NCBI RefSeq assembly: GCF_000276665.1
Contig: NW_004955487.1
Location: 5,037,856-5,101,855 of the forward strand
Direction of reading: 5' to 3'
DNA length: 64,000 nt
Origin: Chinchilla lanigera
Lineage: Eukaryota; Chordata; Mammalia; Rodentia; Chinchillidae
Made by a program: the position numbers and the translations under genes. Below the pieces are notes generated by a model that saw nothing but the letters and a program-made list of their open reading frames with translations, was not told the origin of the DNA and did not search any database. Of the stretch, positions 23,384 to 35,180 are shown piece by piece. Numbering within the stretch: position 1 is the stretch's first letter; every line of letters begins with the position of its first letter.

Positions 23384-24821
23384 TGGGGGAGGAAATGCAT
23401 TTAATTTATCTGGAATTCTTAGGCTCCCTTCTAGAATGTTTTTAAGAAGGAAAAAGAACATTGAAAGTAATTTTCTCCTGCGTTTTCTAAATCCACATTA
23501 GAACTCTCGAAGACACCCAGGTGCCCTGGCGGGCAAGGGCACGTTGCTTTCCCCGTGAGGCAGGTGAACAGGCCTTTCATGAGTCATAGGGTCAGCTCGG
23601 GCTCCAGGCTGTGGTCCTCTCACTGTCCCAGTCTTGGGCCTAGGCATTGGCATGGGCAGATGGTGGTTTCAGTTCTCTGAAGAAGAGTTGGGAGGCTGCA
23701 AAGAGCACTCAGAGTTTGTGTCTTTGTGAGGGAGCCGTGGCACAGAGCCTTCTCGGCCTGGTGGAGTTCACATGTTAGCGACCTGCTGGCCCCCGTGCCT
23801 GCTTGCCCTGATTGAAATGATGAAAACAAAAGGATCAGGAGTCCATGCAAAGGAAAGTTGTTTCCTTATAGTCTGGCTGGTTTCTTTGGAACAGGCCTGC
23901 CCTGTGGTGAGGGGATTAAATTCAACTGCAGTAATTTATCAGAATTGCCGCGCTCCCTCCTCTCGCTTCTTACTCAGGTCTGAGTGAGACTCTGGCTTCT
24001 GTCATTTGATGAAGATCTGCAGGTCCTCCTGAGGTCCAACAGGAATTGAGAACGTTGAGCTGGAGAATTGGAGTCCAGATTTTTAGTCTTGAGGTGCTTC
24101 CAGGAGGCCTAAGGACAGTGGGGCAGATAACAGTTTGCCTTTATTGTTCAGACCATGTGTGTTGGGTTATATGGAGGGACAAAGACAAATACAGCTTGGT
24201 CCCTCTGCTCCAGGCATGTGCAGATGGTTCACTATGACCTGAAAGTGGAACATGGGAGAGGTGCCCAAGAGGCTCCTGGGGCACAACAGAGCCTCAAGGG
24301 CTCCTGGAGGAGTTGAGCAGGACGTCAGGGGCCAGGGAGGGTGGCCTGAGGAAGGGGATGATCTGAGCAAAGGCACAATAAGCAGGCCTTCGTTGCCTTA
24401 CCCAGGCTCCAGAGACCACCACTGTCCCTGCGTTAGGAGAGGTGGCCGCAGTGGATGTCCTAACCCACAGGCTGAGTGTTGGCATCTCTTGCTGAGCTTA
24501 TAGGAAAGGGCCAAGTCTGCAGGGGGAGGAGGGGTCCTGAGAGGTGAGAGAGGGGGAGACCCCCTCAGTGTCAGATTGTTGGCATGGGTGGTGGGGGCTT
24601 TTTCCCTCCTGGTCACCCCACTACTTTCTTGGGACCTGACACCAGCACAGCATGCTGCTGTCAGGATAGCAGTTACTTCCATTCCAGCCGCTTAATATTC
24701 CCTGATTTGTATCAGGCCCACATGTGGCTTTTATTCAGGACCGAGAGGCACCTGCTGGGGCGGGGCAGGGCTGGGGACAGAGTGCTCCATTTGCTAACAG
24801 CCCTTCCGCTTGCTGTCACAG

Positions 24822-24967
24822 CGCACGTGGAGAACGAGGAGCAGTATACCCAGGCCCTGGAGAAGTTCGGCGGCAACTGTGTGTGCAGAGATGACCCGGA
24901 TTTAGGGAGCGCGTTCCTAAAGTTCTCGGTGTTCACCAAGGAGTTGACGGCGCTATTCAAAAACCTG
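24822..24967 (+). CDS. ASAP2: ASAP2 coding exon: BAR domain (residues ~67-115)
   Basis: This 146-base exon follows gtcacag and precedes donor gtcagt. Its first two bases complete the split alanine codon, then it reads [34 protein letters not shown] and [14 protein letters not shown], 49 codons in all, ending on a codon boundary. It is essentially the mammalian ASAP2 sequence; ASAP1 has QDHVQNEENYAQVLDKFG here. In the family these residues belong to the core helices of the BAR dimer. An open frame runs through the exon from 24584 into the following intron to 25054, but the splice sites and homology limit the coding part to the exon. Confidence 0.98.
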
Positions 24968-26334
24968 GTCAGTGTCCCCTGTGGGTGCGTGCGTGCCTGC
25001 ACGTGGTTACACCATGCAAGATGCTTCTGTCACTGCCTTTCTTGGGAGAAATGAATACTGTTTAATAAACTAGGAAAACATTCCACAGCTCCTGTGGATC
25101 TTGAGAGAATCATGTTTTCTATACACATGGGGTCAATTTGGAATAAAGTTGAAAACTGTAATGTTTGCTGTAATAGGACTTTTAAAATTCAGCCTGGCAT
25201 TTTAAATATGCCCAGCTGCAGGACATAACGGGTAGATGCATTCATCTTCGTAAGGGCCTCTGGCTTCAGATTTTAATAGTTTCTAAACTGTGTAGAATAG
25301 TCTCTGTCACTGGTAATTACAGCAGGCATTCATAATGATAATATTTAATAAATACCTTCCAGACCTGTCTTACACAGCCAGGTAACCTATCATCAAAGCA
25401 TAGAAATTACTATGAATATTTAAAGGCGTTTTGTGCTCCCAGATATAGAGCCTAAAAAAGCAGGGCTGAGAGGAACGTGTCGACTTTTTGAGTGAGTAGA
25501 AGTACGGGTGGGTATGGGCTGTGTGCAGGCTGCTTGGTAACGGCTTTGGGGTGGGTGAATTGAGCCTTTCTTGAGCTTGGCAGCCCTGTGTGTCCTCGCC
25601 ATGGGAACAGAATTCTGAAGTGAGTAGCCAAGGGTTGTTTGTGACCCTGCCTGGGTAGCTTCTTCGCCAAGGAGAGCAGACCCTGGGGATTGCCCCCTCA
25701 TCTTTCCTGTTTTTCTACCCTGGCTTCTCCTAAAGGTCACAGAAGATTGGGTCAGGAACTCAATAATGCGCTCTCTGTAGGTCGCAGACAGCAGCATCTT
25801 TTTCATTTCTTCGGTCAGTGAGCTCATAACAAGAGGAAAACCAGCTCATTCTTGAGCTGGTGATGGTGGTGGATTTGTGAGTCTGGCCTTAGAAGGGCAG
25901 AACCCGTGGAACATAATGTATGAATTAATAATAAGAAGGACAGAGAGTAAGATGATTAAGACTCTTGGTCTCTCTCCCTGGCTTCAAATATTTCCACTGG
26001 AAATCATGGAAATAAAAAGCTGTCACTGTGCTGCAGTTTTTTACTTAGATGAGTTTGAAATCTCTTGGGACTCTGATCAAGTTCATTGTTCTTTGTCCCT
26101 TCCCTGAGCCTGCATGCTGACAGCAGAGCCCTCAGCCCCTGTGTCCTGGCAGATGTGCATTGTGGGGGTTCATCACTGAGTCAGAAGAGACTGGAGGATT
26201 TTTTTTTCCAAACTGGAGAAACTGCATGGTCCCAGGGCAGAGTTCTATAGAGGGTGACAGGGTGGGGTTCCCTCATAAAACAGCCTGCTGCCTAATCCCC
26301 CAGCCCTTTCCATGCGTGAACAGTGGCCCATCAG

Positions 26335-26690
26335 CTTTCCAGTTGCTGGGACACAATATCTGACACCCACAATTTAAAGGAGGAGGAGAGGTTTAATTTG
26401 GCTCCTGGTCTCAGGGGATTGAGTCCATGGTCCACTGGCTCCAGAGGAAGAACATGGTGGAAGGGCGTGGCAGCAAAAAGATGTTCAGTTCATAGCAGCC
26501 GGGAAATAGGGCAGGGGAACAGCGCCACAGAGGAAGGGGCCAGGAAGTAGAGACCCCAAGGTCACCCTCCATGACACACGCAGAGGTGTGCTGCACGCAT
26601 CTCCCCTAGTGAATCCCAAGGCCTGTGAAATTGACCCTCCACCCTAAACACCACAGCTTGCTGGCACCTTACTCTTAAGCACACATGGAT
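26335..26690 (-). mobile_element. MaLR-like solo LTR, antisense, diverged
   Basis: tgctgggacacaatatctga, ggagaggtttaatttggctc, gattgagtccatggtcc, ggtggaagggcgtggcag parallel the 60125 and 40760 copies on the same strand. The edges are uncertain. Confidence 0.55.
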
Positions 26691-27599
26691 GGTGTCTAGG
26701 ATGGAAGAAACCAAAGTAAGTAGAAAGAAAGAAGTTAGAGGAAACAGCAATACAAAGAGCAGAAGACAACATTAAAGAAACTGTATATAATCTCTCAGAG
26801 AAATCAGAACAGGCACTATGTCAAAGGAGAGTAGACTGTGAGTGATGGTTAAAGAAGAGGGGAAATAAAGACCATTAATGTAAGAAAATATAAAATTAGA
26901 GGTCCAACAAGAAGGGTTAGAGGAGAAGAAATCTCTTAGGAAATGGATAAAAACGAAATTAAAAAGGACAGGTAGGAAACAGATAAAAGATGAGAGGTGA
27001 TTCCCACAGCCCAGTATGCAGCTGACAGGTATTCCCAGAAGAGGGCAGAGGGAGGAGACACTGTGGGTGCAGCACACAGCTGCCCTGTGCAGCACACAGC
27101 TGCCCCCAGGCGCCCAGCACAGTGAAGGAAGAGACCCACCTCAGGGCAGCTTGATAGCAAATCACCACCCATCGTCAAAGCTCCCAGAGAGCACCCAGGG
27201 TCCAGACTCAGAGTAGCATGGGCTTCCCAGCAGCGTCACCAGGAACTTTTAAGGTGTGGAACAGCACTGTTTCCAGAGCTTCTCCTGGACTCAGACCCAG
27301 CACGCTGAGCAGAAGTAGGAATGAAGATGTTTTCAGAGATGCAAGGCTTGAAAAGCTGCAGTCCTGTGTGCTATCTTTCCAATACTCCTGCAGGATGTGC
27401 TTTAGCAAAATGAAGAGGGGAACCAAGAAAGAGGAATGGAGAGGTGGGAACAGGATTCAGTGCAGGTGGGTGGCAGTGCAGGTGTGCCCGGGAAGGCTGG
27501 CAGAGAGTGTCCCAGCAGGGCTGCTGAACAGAAGCTCAGAGAGCAGCTTGCCTGCGACAGGTCAGGGAAGGCTGCACACTGCCCTTCTACCCTCAGACA

Positions 27600-27795
27600 G
27601 CTAGGTTTGTGTCTGTGTACCGCCTGGACTTACTCATCCGTGAAATGGAGAAATAATGCCAGACTTGATTTTGTGTGTTTTACAAGTTATATTACATTTA
27701 GTCCTTGTCGCAGTCCAAAGATGGGTCAGTGTTATTTCCACTTTATAGACTGGTTAACCGAGCTCTTTGGGTCTGGCCTCCTGGAATAGTGCTCC
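27600..27795. mobile_element. MIR-like relic
   Basis: ggacttactcatccgtgaaa, tggagaaataatgcc, later gtgttatttccactttatag, actggttaacc. The fit is weak. Confidence 0.35.
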
Positions 27796-28694
27796 CACCA
27801 GCTTGCGCTCAGTTACCCACATGGGCAGGTGCATACTTAAAGCAGCCCTTTCTTCTTCGTAAATCTTCTGCAAGAGTAGAAAGCAGGGGACACCCAGATG
27901 TTAGCCTTGGCATGTTGCTCATCATGCCATGGTTTTGCCACTTGCGGAACTTTGGAGCTCGCTGCAGGCCTAGGTTTCTGTCCTGCTCACTGCAGCGGGT
28001 AGAGAGCTCAGGGCCATGGTGTGGGAAGTACTGGGCAGCAGCTGTGCAGGAGACTCAGGTGACCTCCTTCTGAACGTGAGGCGCACATGTTAGTCACTGA
28101 CGGGGCCTTATCTAAGTGAGGGATGGAGTTGTGATTCAGATCCAAGCCTTACGGTGCCAAACCCACGGTGTTTCCACTATGACATTTAAAGGAGCCAAGT
28201 CTCCTTGTCAGGTCCTTGGAGAAGAAAAGGACTGATGAGAAGAGGAGGCAGTGCAGGGGAAAGTGCAGAGGAGACAGGCAGGCGTGGCTCCTCATCTCAT
28301 CTAATGAGCAGGGCCAGCGTGGCTGCGAGTGGAAGGGGTTTGTCCATCAGTCCCTGAGATCTGTGCACTTAGCTTTAAGGACCTGTGCATTGCTTTCACT
28401 TTGGCTTTTACTTTTTGGAGTTGGAATTCTTGGTCCTGTTTGAAAAGACAAAACTCTCTTATTTGAGCCTGTCAAAATCAGCATCTGTCAGACCTGATGC
28501 TGCAGCCCTTCTGGTGTGGATGCCATCAGCCCTAGGAATGCCAAGCAGTGGCTTTGGAGGAGCTGGGCCGAGACTGAGCTGATTACAGGAGAGTTCTCTT
28601 TTTTGGTATTTTGTGTACCCTTCTTACTCCTGTTTTTGGTCGCATCTGCCCTATCTCACATTTTCAAAGCCTTTCCTTTGCTTTCTGTTTTCTT

Positions 28695-28843
28695 TTTTTG
28701 TCTTTTTGAGACAAGGTCTCACTATGCAGGTCAGGCTGGACTTGAGCTCACTTTGTAGCCCAGGCTGGCCTCAAACTCGCAACAATCCTCCTGCGTCAGC
28801 CTCCCTAGTGCTGGGATTGCAGGCGTGCGCCACCACGCCTGAC
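28695..28843 (-). mobile_element. B1 SINE with internal duplication
   Basis: Antisense: ttttgagacaaggtctcact, both blocks, gctgggattgcaggcgtg, caccacgcctgac. Confidence 0.93.
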
Positions 28844-29859
28844 TCCTTTGCTTTCTCTTAAGTACTTAACGAACAGTTCAGTTCTGTATGGCTAAGATTC
28901 TTAATTCCACCTCTTGTCCAGAAAGAGTAACTCCCACCTGCCTGCTTTGAGGCCTGAAAGGGTGTTTCTGAAGCATTTGGAACATCTGCAGAAAAGGTCA
29001 GCTTGGTTTAAAGCAAAATTTTCTTCATCGTGGGGTGGATCTTGGCCTGGGAGTTTCCCCTGCAGTCACATAGGTTCCAGGGAGAAACCAGGCAGCTCCA
29101 GAAATGTAATGCACCTGACGTTAAACAGTTGTAACGTCAAGCTGGTCTTTCTCTCTTTCCAGAAGGATGTGCGAATCCTGGAGGGATTTTCTAGGCACTA
29201 CTGTGGTGAGCAGTGTCTGGGTAACAAGCTGCAGTAGAGAACTGATTCCTGAAAGGTTCATGCAGATTAGTGGTCGCTGTCTTTGACTGGAGAACAGATA
29301 GGAGGGACTCGTGGTCCATGGAACCTGCTTCCTGTGGAAACTGGCATCATTTGGAAGGAGAGGTCAGCAGTGCTGGGCTGAGGATCCAGCCATGGTGTGC
29401 GATCAAGGGTGGCCCAGGCTAAGGAGTTTCAGCTTTCACAATGAAGGGAAGCCCGAGTATCTACCACCAAGCAGCATGTTGCCAAGTCACCAGGGTTTAT
29501 CATAAATGACCAGAGTTAGAAGAACACTAGAGAGGAAAGGAAGCTAGCAAGGTTCTGTTGGAATGAGTAGCACCTCATGGCTTTGTAGTTAGTACAGGAT
29601 ATGTCTGGCGAAAGGTGCCCTTACCTGTAGGTGCACCGTCTCGCCTGGCCGAGATGTCCTCCATCTCACCTGGCCATGTCATATACTACAGCAGTCCCCT
29701 TGTCCCTGCACTATCAAGCTTCTATAAAGTATGAGCTGGTCCTTTACATTAATGAAGCTGTCTCATCCCTTAACATAGAGATCTTATACCAGAAGCCTCG
29801 TCCTAGTACTTCTGTAGCCTTTCTTTTTAACTTCTTGTATTGAGAGTGGCTTATGTCTT

Positions 29860-29974
29860 AAACATGTCCTAATGTGGGCTGAGGATTTAGCTCAGTGGCA
29901 CAGCGCCTGCCTGGCAAGCGCAAGGTCATGAGTTCGATCCCTGGTACCGGAAACAAAACAAAACATGTCCTAAT
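29860..29974 (+). mobile_element. ID SINE with 14-bp target-site duplication
   Basis: The element at 29874-29960 reads gggctgaggatttagctcag, gcctgcctggcaagcgcaag, gagttcgatccctggtaccg, then (AAAAC)-type tail. It is flanked by perfect copies of aaacatgtcctaat at 29860-29873 and 29961-29974, so it is a young retroposition. Confidence 0.96.
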
Positions 29975-30216
29975 CTTACTAAATAGCGGCACCAATCCTA
30001 GCTCCACCTTTTGGGAGGAAGACATAGGCCTTGTTGGTGGTATCAACTTGGGAACTCTGCAGAAATCAGAGGAACCACCCCCCACCACCCCACCTCCATG
30101 GGTTGTGTGTTTGGGAGTATCTGCCCCTAGGTTAGTCCTGCAGTATTGGGCTCTGAGTTGGCAGTAATCTGCTTTTTAATATTCTGATTCTTTTTCCTGC
30201 TGGTTGCTATGTTTAT

Positions 30217-30283
30217 TGCTGTCAGTGCTTGCCTCTCATGTCCAGGATGCAGACAAGATGATGTGGCTTGTTGAACTTTGGCA
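30217..30283 (+). repeat. Source segment A of mosaic duplication
   Basis: These 67 bases recur without a mismatch at 31586-31652. The segment starts tgctgtcagtgcttgcc and ends gttgaactttggca. Confidence 0.97.
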
Positions 30284-30424
30284 AATTAGGAGTCCCCAGG
30301 GTTTGAGTGAGAAGGGTGTGAGGGACAGGGCCTCTCTAGGGGTCAGAGCTCACAGTTTGGGTCGGGAGTGTCCTCCAAAGTCTAGGCTTGGTCACCAGCC
30401 CCGGGTGCTGTCACCTTTAAGTGG

Positions 30425-30615
30425 GGCTTTAGGGGGAGGAAGTTAGGTCATTGGGGGCATGACCCTGAGGCGGATCTTGGGGAATCTTTCTCTCTGCCTC
30501 CTGGTCACCATGAAGTGAGCAGCTCTGCTGTACCACATTTTCCCGCTGTGATGCTCTTTGCATCTTGCCACAGGCTCCAAGCAGCCACAGAGGGAAACGC
30601 TGAAACCTGAGATGG
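30425..30615 (+). mobile_element. MaLR-like LTR fragment, sense, 5'-truncated
   Basis: ggaagttaggtcattggggg, catgaccctgaggcgg, ctcctggtcaccatgaagtg, agcagctctgctgtaccaca, ctgaaacctgag follow the LTR body of the same broad family. Confidence 0.6.
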
Positions 30616-30915
30616 GAAGCTGACTCCCACATGGGTGGTTCTGCTGCCAGTTACTTTGGACATCTAGCAACATCTGCCTCATGGAAGGCTGGGAGTTCCT
30701 AGTCTTAGACTTGTGAGACCTTAGTGTGTGAGCTGGTTCTGTACTCACCAGTCCCCAGCCCAAAATGAGGGCACATTCCTAGTTTGAGCAAAACAATGCA
30801 CAGTGGGGCTACTGTCAGACCCGAATCTTGGTTGCAGCACACCATGTAATTAATGTTTAAATTGTACTTCGATGCTGTTTTTTTGGAGGAGGGCAGTGCT
30901 ACCTCCTTATTACCC

Positions 30916-30953
30916 CAGTGATCCTTAGAGGTCCCAGAAGGTGGGAGAGGATG
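30916..30953 (+). repeat. Source segment B of mosaic duplication
   Basis: These 38 bases recur without a mismatch at 31550-31587. The segment starts cagtgatccttagaggt and ends gtgggagaggatg. Confidence 0.97.
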
Positions 30954-31549
30954 GATAATGAGGCCTTGAGCACAGGGAGGGGGAGTTGCGGAGATAAGGC
31001 CTGGGCACTGGCTGGGTGCTCTCCACACACTGGGGCTACCCGTCCAATGAGCTCCCGGAACTGCTGCCTGGGTTTTTACTAGAATGCACTGTGCTCTGCT
31101 GGCCACTGAAGGCCTTTGGAGTCCTGAGCTATAGCCTCCAAAACTGGAAGCAGTGACTTTGTACCCCAGGGCTTGGACCTTTTGGTCCCTGGGGTGGAGG
31201 CAGGTCGGGCAGTCCTGTGGTCTCTTCCAAGATGAACTCGAGTGGCCTGCACCCAGCGAAACCATGAGACTTAGAAACAATCGTCTTCAGAGCTTCTTGA
31301 CGGGGTTAGGCCACGGCGTTAGCAGAGTCACTGGAAAGGATGTAGGCTTCAAAATAGGGCATGTTCTGTGTTTGTCATCATGTGCTTTCTCAGTTGCTGG
31401 CTGCTCAAAGGTCAACCTCCTCGATGTGGGGACCACTAACTCTTGTGCCCAACCTTGGAGACGATGATGTGTGGGAGGCTGGAGCAAAGGAGGGGGTCAG
31501 TGTAGGGCAGCCCTCTGGGCTGCATGTTGGGGAGGCTGCGGTGGCTTTT

Positions 31550-31652
31550 CAGTGATCCTTAGAGGTCCCAGAAGGTGGGAGAGGATGCTGTCAGTGCTTG
31601 CCTCTCATGTCCAGGATGCAGACAAGATGATGTGGCTTGTTGAACTTTGGCA
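31550..31652 (+). repeat. Mosaic insert of segments B and A
   Basis: 31550-31587 equals 30916-30953 (38/38), and 31586-31652 equals 30217-30283 (67/67). The two parts overlap in two bases, tg. The order is reversed relative to the sources and both are in direct orientation. Flanking DNA does not resemble the sources' flanks. Confidence 0.96.
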
Positions 31653-32324
31653 GTACATTTGAAAAGGTGCTTTTGTTTTTGGTTTGTGGCTTACTAGTCC
31701 CTAATACCTTGTGGGTGCCGGGGCTGGGGACTGCACGAGTCCTTGGTTGTCCTCTGCTGCCCCTGGTCTCCCAATCCACCTTCGATGGTGCTCAGTGGCA
31801 GGTGGACTGATGTGTGCAGGTTGCTTGCTTATTCTAGTGGAGAAGGGGGCAGAGGCTCAGTGTTTTCTCTCCACTTAGAACCCGAAAGATCAAAGCAGTG
31901 TGACTGCCAGAGAAAGGCATTAAAAGCAGAAACCAGGTCAGCAAATTCACCGCTTTTTTCTGGTGTGAAAGTTGCCAGTGTGTTTTTGGCAGCCAGTTGG
32001 TTTTGATCTTTAGTTTGTGTTAAACCATCAAGATCAGCCTGGGCTTCCCCCTCTCCTTTTTAATTAAACAAACTATCTGAGCAGCTCTTGTGCCAGAGAC
32101 AGGACTGGGTGCATCTGTTCCCAAGGGCCCTCTGCAAGCACACGTGGGCAGGATGATGTGGGATGTGTGTGCATCCACAGCACTGTCGATAGCCCAGGGG
32201 AAGTCGGAAGTGGCCCTGGAAGTCTCCTCATGCACATGCTATTGCTGTTTATGTTCAGTGCATGTCACACGTCAGCTCTGTGAGGGCCAAGTTCTCATCC
32301 ATTTCCACTCAGTGAGCTGTGTAT

Positions 32325-32505
32325 GACAGCCCATGCCTGGAGTTCTGGCACTCTGGGAGACTGTGGCAGGAGGGTCACAAGTTCAAGCCCGGGCTGGGCA
32401 AATTAGTGACTTAGTGAGACCCTGTCTCAAACCAAAAAGCAAAAAGGACTGGGGGTGGAGCCTAGGGTGAAGACCCTGAGTTCCACCCCCAGTACTGCTA
32501 GTGAA
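32325..32505 (+). mobile_element. B1-dID dimeric SINE
   Basis: B1 half from cccatgcctggagttctg to gaccctgtctcaaacc, linker aaaaagcaaaaagga, ID half ctgggggtggagcctag to ttccacccccagtactgc. Confidence 0.88.
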
Positions 32506-32509
32506 GAGG

Positions 32510-32665
32510 TAGGAAGAGCTCTGGCTTCAGAATTTTCAGTCCAGCTCTGTTCCTCCTCAGTTGTGTGACTTGTGCGGAAAGTGGATGATTTAAGCCTCTG
32601 TTTTCCTGTCTCTAAAATGGGGCATCAGCCCCTGCTCCTCCGAGTTGTTGGGAAGGCTGAGTGAG
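32510..32665 (+). mobile_element. MIR relic
   Basis: ggcttcagaattttcagtcc, agctctgttcctcctcagtt, gtgtgacttgtgcggaaag, ttttcctgtctctaaaatgg match the sense MIR core. Confidence 0.7.
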
Positions 32666-33094
32666 ACTCACAGCCCTGTGCCGCTCGGTGGCTGCTCCGC
32701 CATTTACCTGCTTCCTCCTGCTTCTCCGTGACGTTTCCCTACCAGATTCCTGCTCTGTGAAGTAAGCACCCTTGAGAAAGAACACACAACACAGGCACCA
32801 TGCTGGGAGGCTCCATACTCTCCTGCCCAGGAGCTTGGTGTTAGTAGTCACCTGTGTCCTTCCTCCAGAGCCTCAGGGCCACTGCCCTGGGCCCGTTGTC
32901 GCTGCTCCAGTACCACCTTCTAAGAAGCTGTGCTGAGGCTTCCTGGAGGCACCCCGTGCCCCGAGTGGCCGCAGCCTCTTCATTTGTGCTCTCTGCAGCA
33001 GCCCCTCCACAGTTGCTAGGTGACAAACACGTGAGACCTCCGTACCTCGGAGCAGTCCTCAGCCACTGATAAGCACACAGCCCGGCGAATCAGA

Positions 33095-33460
33095 GCCTCA
33101 GAGTAATTGTGAAAGAAACCAGACCAAGAGGAGTAGATACTGTACAATTCTATTTCTCTGAAATTCTGGGAAATGCAGACTTTTCAGTGGTTACCTGGGA
33201 CCTGGGGTGGGGTTGAGGAGCTTTGGGGGTGATGGATGTGTTCACTGTCTCCATTTTGGTGTTCTTTTGTGGGGAGCAGAGTCTCACTATATAGCTAGGC
33301 TGGCCTTGAACTTACATCAGTTTTCCTGCCTCAGTTTCCCAACTGCTGGGATCATAAGTGTGTGCCACCACTCCCGGCTCACTGTGTGGATTTTGGCAGC
33401 AGTTTCATGAATGGGTCAGTATGTCATAACTAACTTTTCTGTGTGCAGTTCACATGTGTC
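33095..33460 (+). mobile_element. L1 3' UTR relic split by a B1
   Basis: gtgaaagaaaccagaccaag, tactgtacaattctatttct, tcagtggttacctgggacct, gggtgatggatgtgttcact, then after the B1 gcagtttcatgaatgggtca. This is the order of an old sense L1 3' UTR. Confidence 0.7.
33270..33379 (-). mobile_element. B1 SINE without internal duplication, nested in L1
   Basis: Antisense: gcagagtctcactatatagc, ggctggccttgaacttac, ctgcctcagtttccc, tgccaccactcccggctc. Confidence 0.87.
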
Positions 33461-35097
33461 AGTGAACATCTCGACAGAGCTGCTAGTGGTTTTTTTCAAA
33501 ACAACTTGCTGAAAACCTAGATGTCCATTAGATCTTTTGCACTGGTGGAAGCGGCCTGTGTCTGTGCAGCGTGACCAGCTACAGGTAGCTGCAGAAAGGT
33601 GGCCGATGCGACCGAGGAACTGCTGTGAAGAGGCATAGGGAGCTGGTGTCCATCCTGCTGGACAGTGTGCTACATGACCTGTGGTCATCACCTCACCCTC
33701 TGGGTCCCAGGTCCGGGGCCAGCATCTACAGGTGACTGGATGCTTCCGGCACATGACAGCTGCTGTGAGTCTCCATGTTCTCACAAACACCGACCCCTCC
33801 GCTGAGCACACCCTTACCCCACACTGCTCGGTGTCAGCCTCTGCCTGAGGCAAGCAGATGGCCTGCCATTCTTCGAAGCCTATTTAACTCTGTGCTGCAG
33901 CAGCATCTGCTCAGGTTGACAAGAAAAATTTCAAAGTGTTGCCTTTTCCACCTCCTGGGTTTCTCACAAATGGGGCATTTGAAATGAGTGGCACGGCACA
34001 GATACGCTTCCAGTATGTAGCACAGTGCCCCACAGTCTGTGTGGGGAAAGCCAGTTGCCTGGGAAAACCTGTTGTTTTCTAGATTTGCAAGGCTGGAACT
34101 GGATTCTGCCCGGTGACTGTGGCAGATCCTTGAAACCAGAGAGCCACATGAGGACCCTGGGTTTAGGCTTCCAGACAGACCCTCAGACAAGGTCCTTTCA
34201 TTAGGCAGTGTGGAGTCTGGGGTGCCTGAGTCAGAGGACACAGCACATTAGTTTCCTGAAGTGGGGCCCCAAGCTGGAGCCATCAGGACAGCCAGAACTT
34301 GGTGGCAGTTCTGAAGTTAAGGACTGTAAGCCCAGAAGTAACTAGGAGGAGCAGTGCGAGAGGATGACTGTTTGGCAGACTGTACCTTCTCTGTCTGAGA
34401 ATCAGCTGTGGCATTAGCATGATGACTTTGCTCCTGACCTCTGGCAGCCCGTCCTTTATTTGTACTTGGGAGACGACAGACCTTTGGCTCAACTGACTCA
34501 TCTTGTCAGACCTGTCCAGCCGAACTCAGGGAAAGCAGAGACAGGAAGAGGGAGAGGGAGGTGAAAAAGGAGGGTTGCTATTTTAAAAGATGGCGCATTC
34601 GCTGGTGCAGAGCTAACGGCAAGGTTGAAGAATTAGATTTGTATTCAGATGTATGCGCTGTTACACAGTGTGTGTCAGAAGAAAGTCAGAGCACACAGGA
34701 ATGCCGACGCCGCCTTGGCGCTCAGGGTGATACAGAGTGACCCAAACCAGCTGATTTCTTCCTGTAAAGATTTCATTACTCACAGTCAAGGCTGGAGAAG
34801 GCTGAACATGCAGACGAGCAGTCACCTTCAGGCTGCAGTTTTCATCTCCTGACACTGGGAACAGGGAGCATTCCGACCTTGCTTTCTTCCTGCTGCAGGC
34901 CAGGCTTGAGGGGCGCCTGGCTCCTGCACACCTGGCTAGGCCGAGGGAAGGGGCTGGCATTTCTGGGATGGTTTTCTCCAGTCCCAGCGTTCCCATGCTG
35001 CGCAGAAAGCAGGTGCAGGTGTCATGTCCTGGAGTGGGCGGTTTATCAGCTGTTGTTGCTATTTGCAGCAATTCCTTTTTCAAACAAACAAACAGCT

Positions 35098-35180
35098 TTC
35101 TTTTTTCTTTTCCTTTTTTTGCTGTGCTAGGGATCAGACTCAGGGCCTCCTACCTTCACCACTGAGCTCCACCCCAGCCC
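35098..35180 (-). mobile_element. ID SINE, older type
   Basis: Antisense: T-rich tail, gctgtgctagggatcagac, tcagggcctcctaccttcac, cactgagctccaccccag. The middle is shortened. Confidence 0.75.

Larger units (their letters stand above)
14024..24821 (+). other. ASAP2: ASAP2 intron, 10.8 kb
   Basis: The intron begins gtgagt and ends tgtcacag. It contains several B1 SINEs, one ID, one B1-dID, a MER5A-like relic beside an older hAT-like relic, an antisense MaLR-like LTR, an L1 scrap and MIR relics, listed separately. Part of 16140-16400 resembles an old mammalian repeat (the 'cagttctagggg' type), too decayed to name. 19870-20300 is unidentified sequence with a 94-codon minus-strand open frame. I recognise nothing in 14024-16139, 17691-18345, 18470-18891, 19226-19511, 20871-21671, 21780-22200, 22364-22754 or 23384-24821. 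Confidence 0.85.

Noticed and set aside
30705..31280. 191-codon minus-strand open frame
   Set aside because: No family resemblance; low-complexity Ser/Pro-rich translation of ordinary intron.
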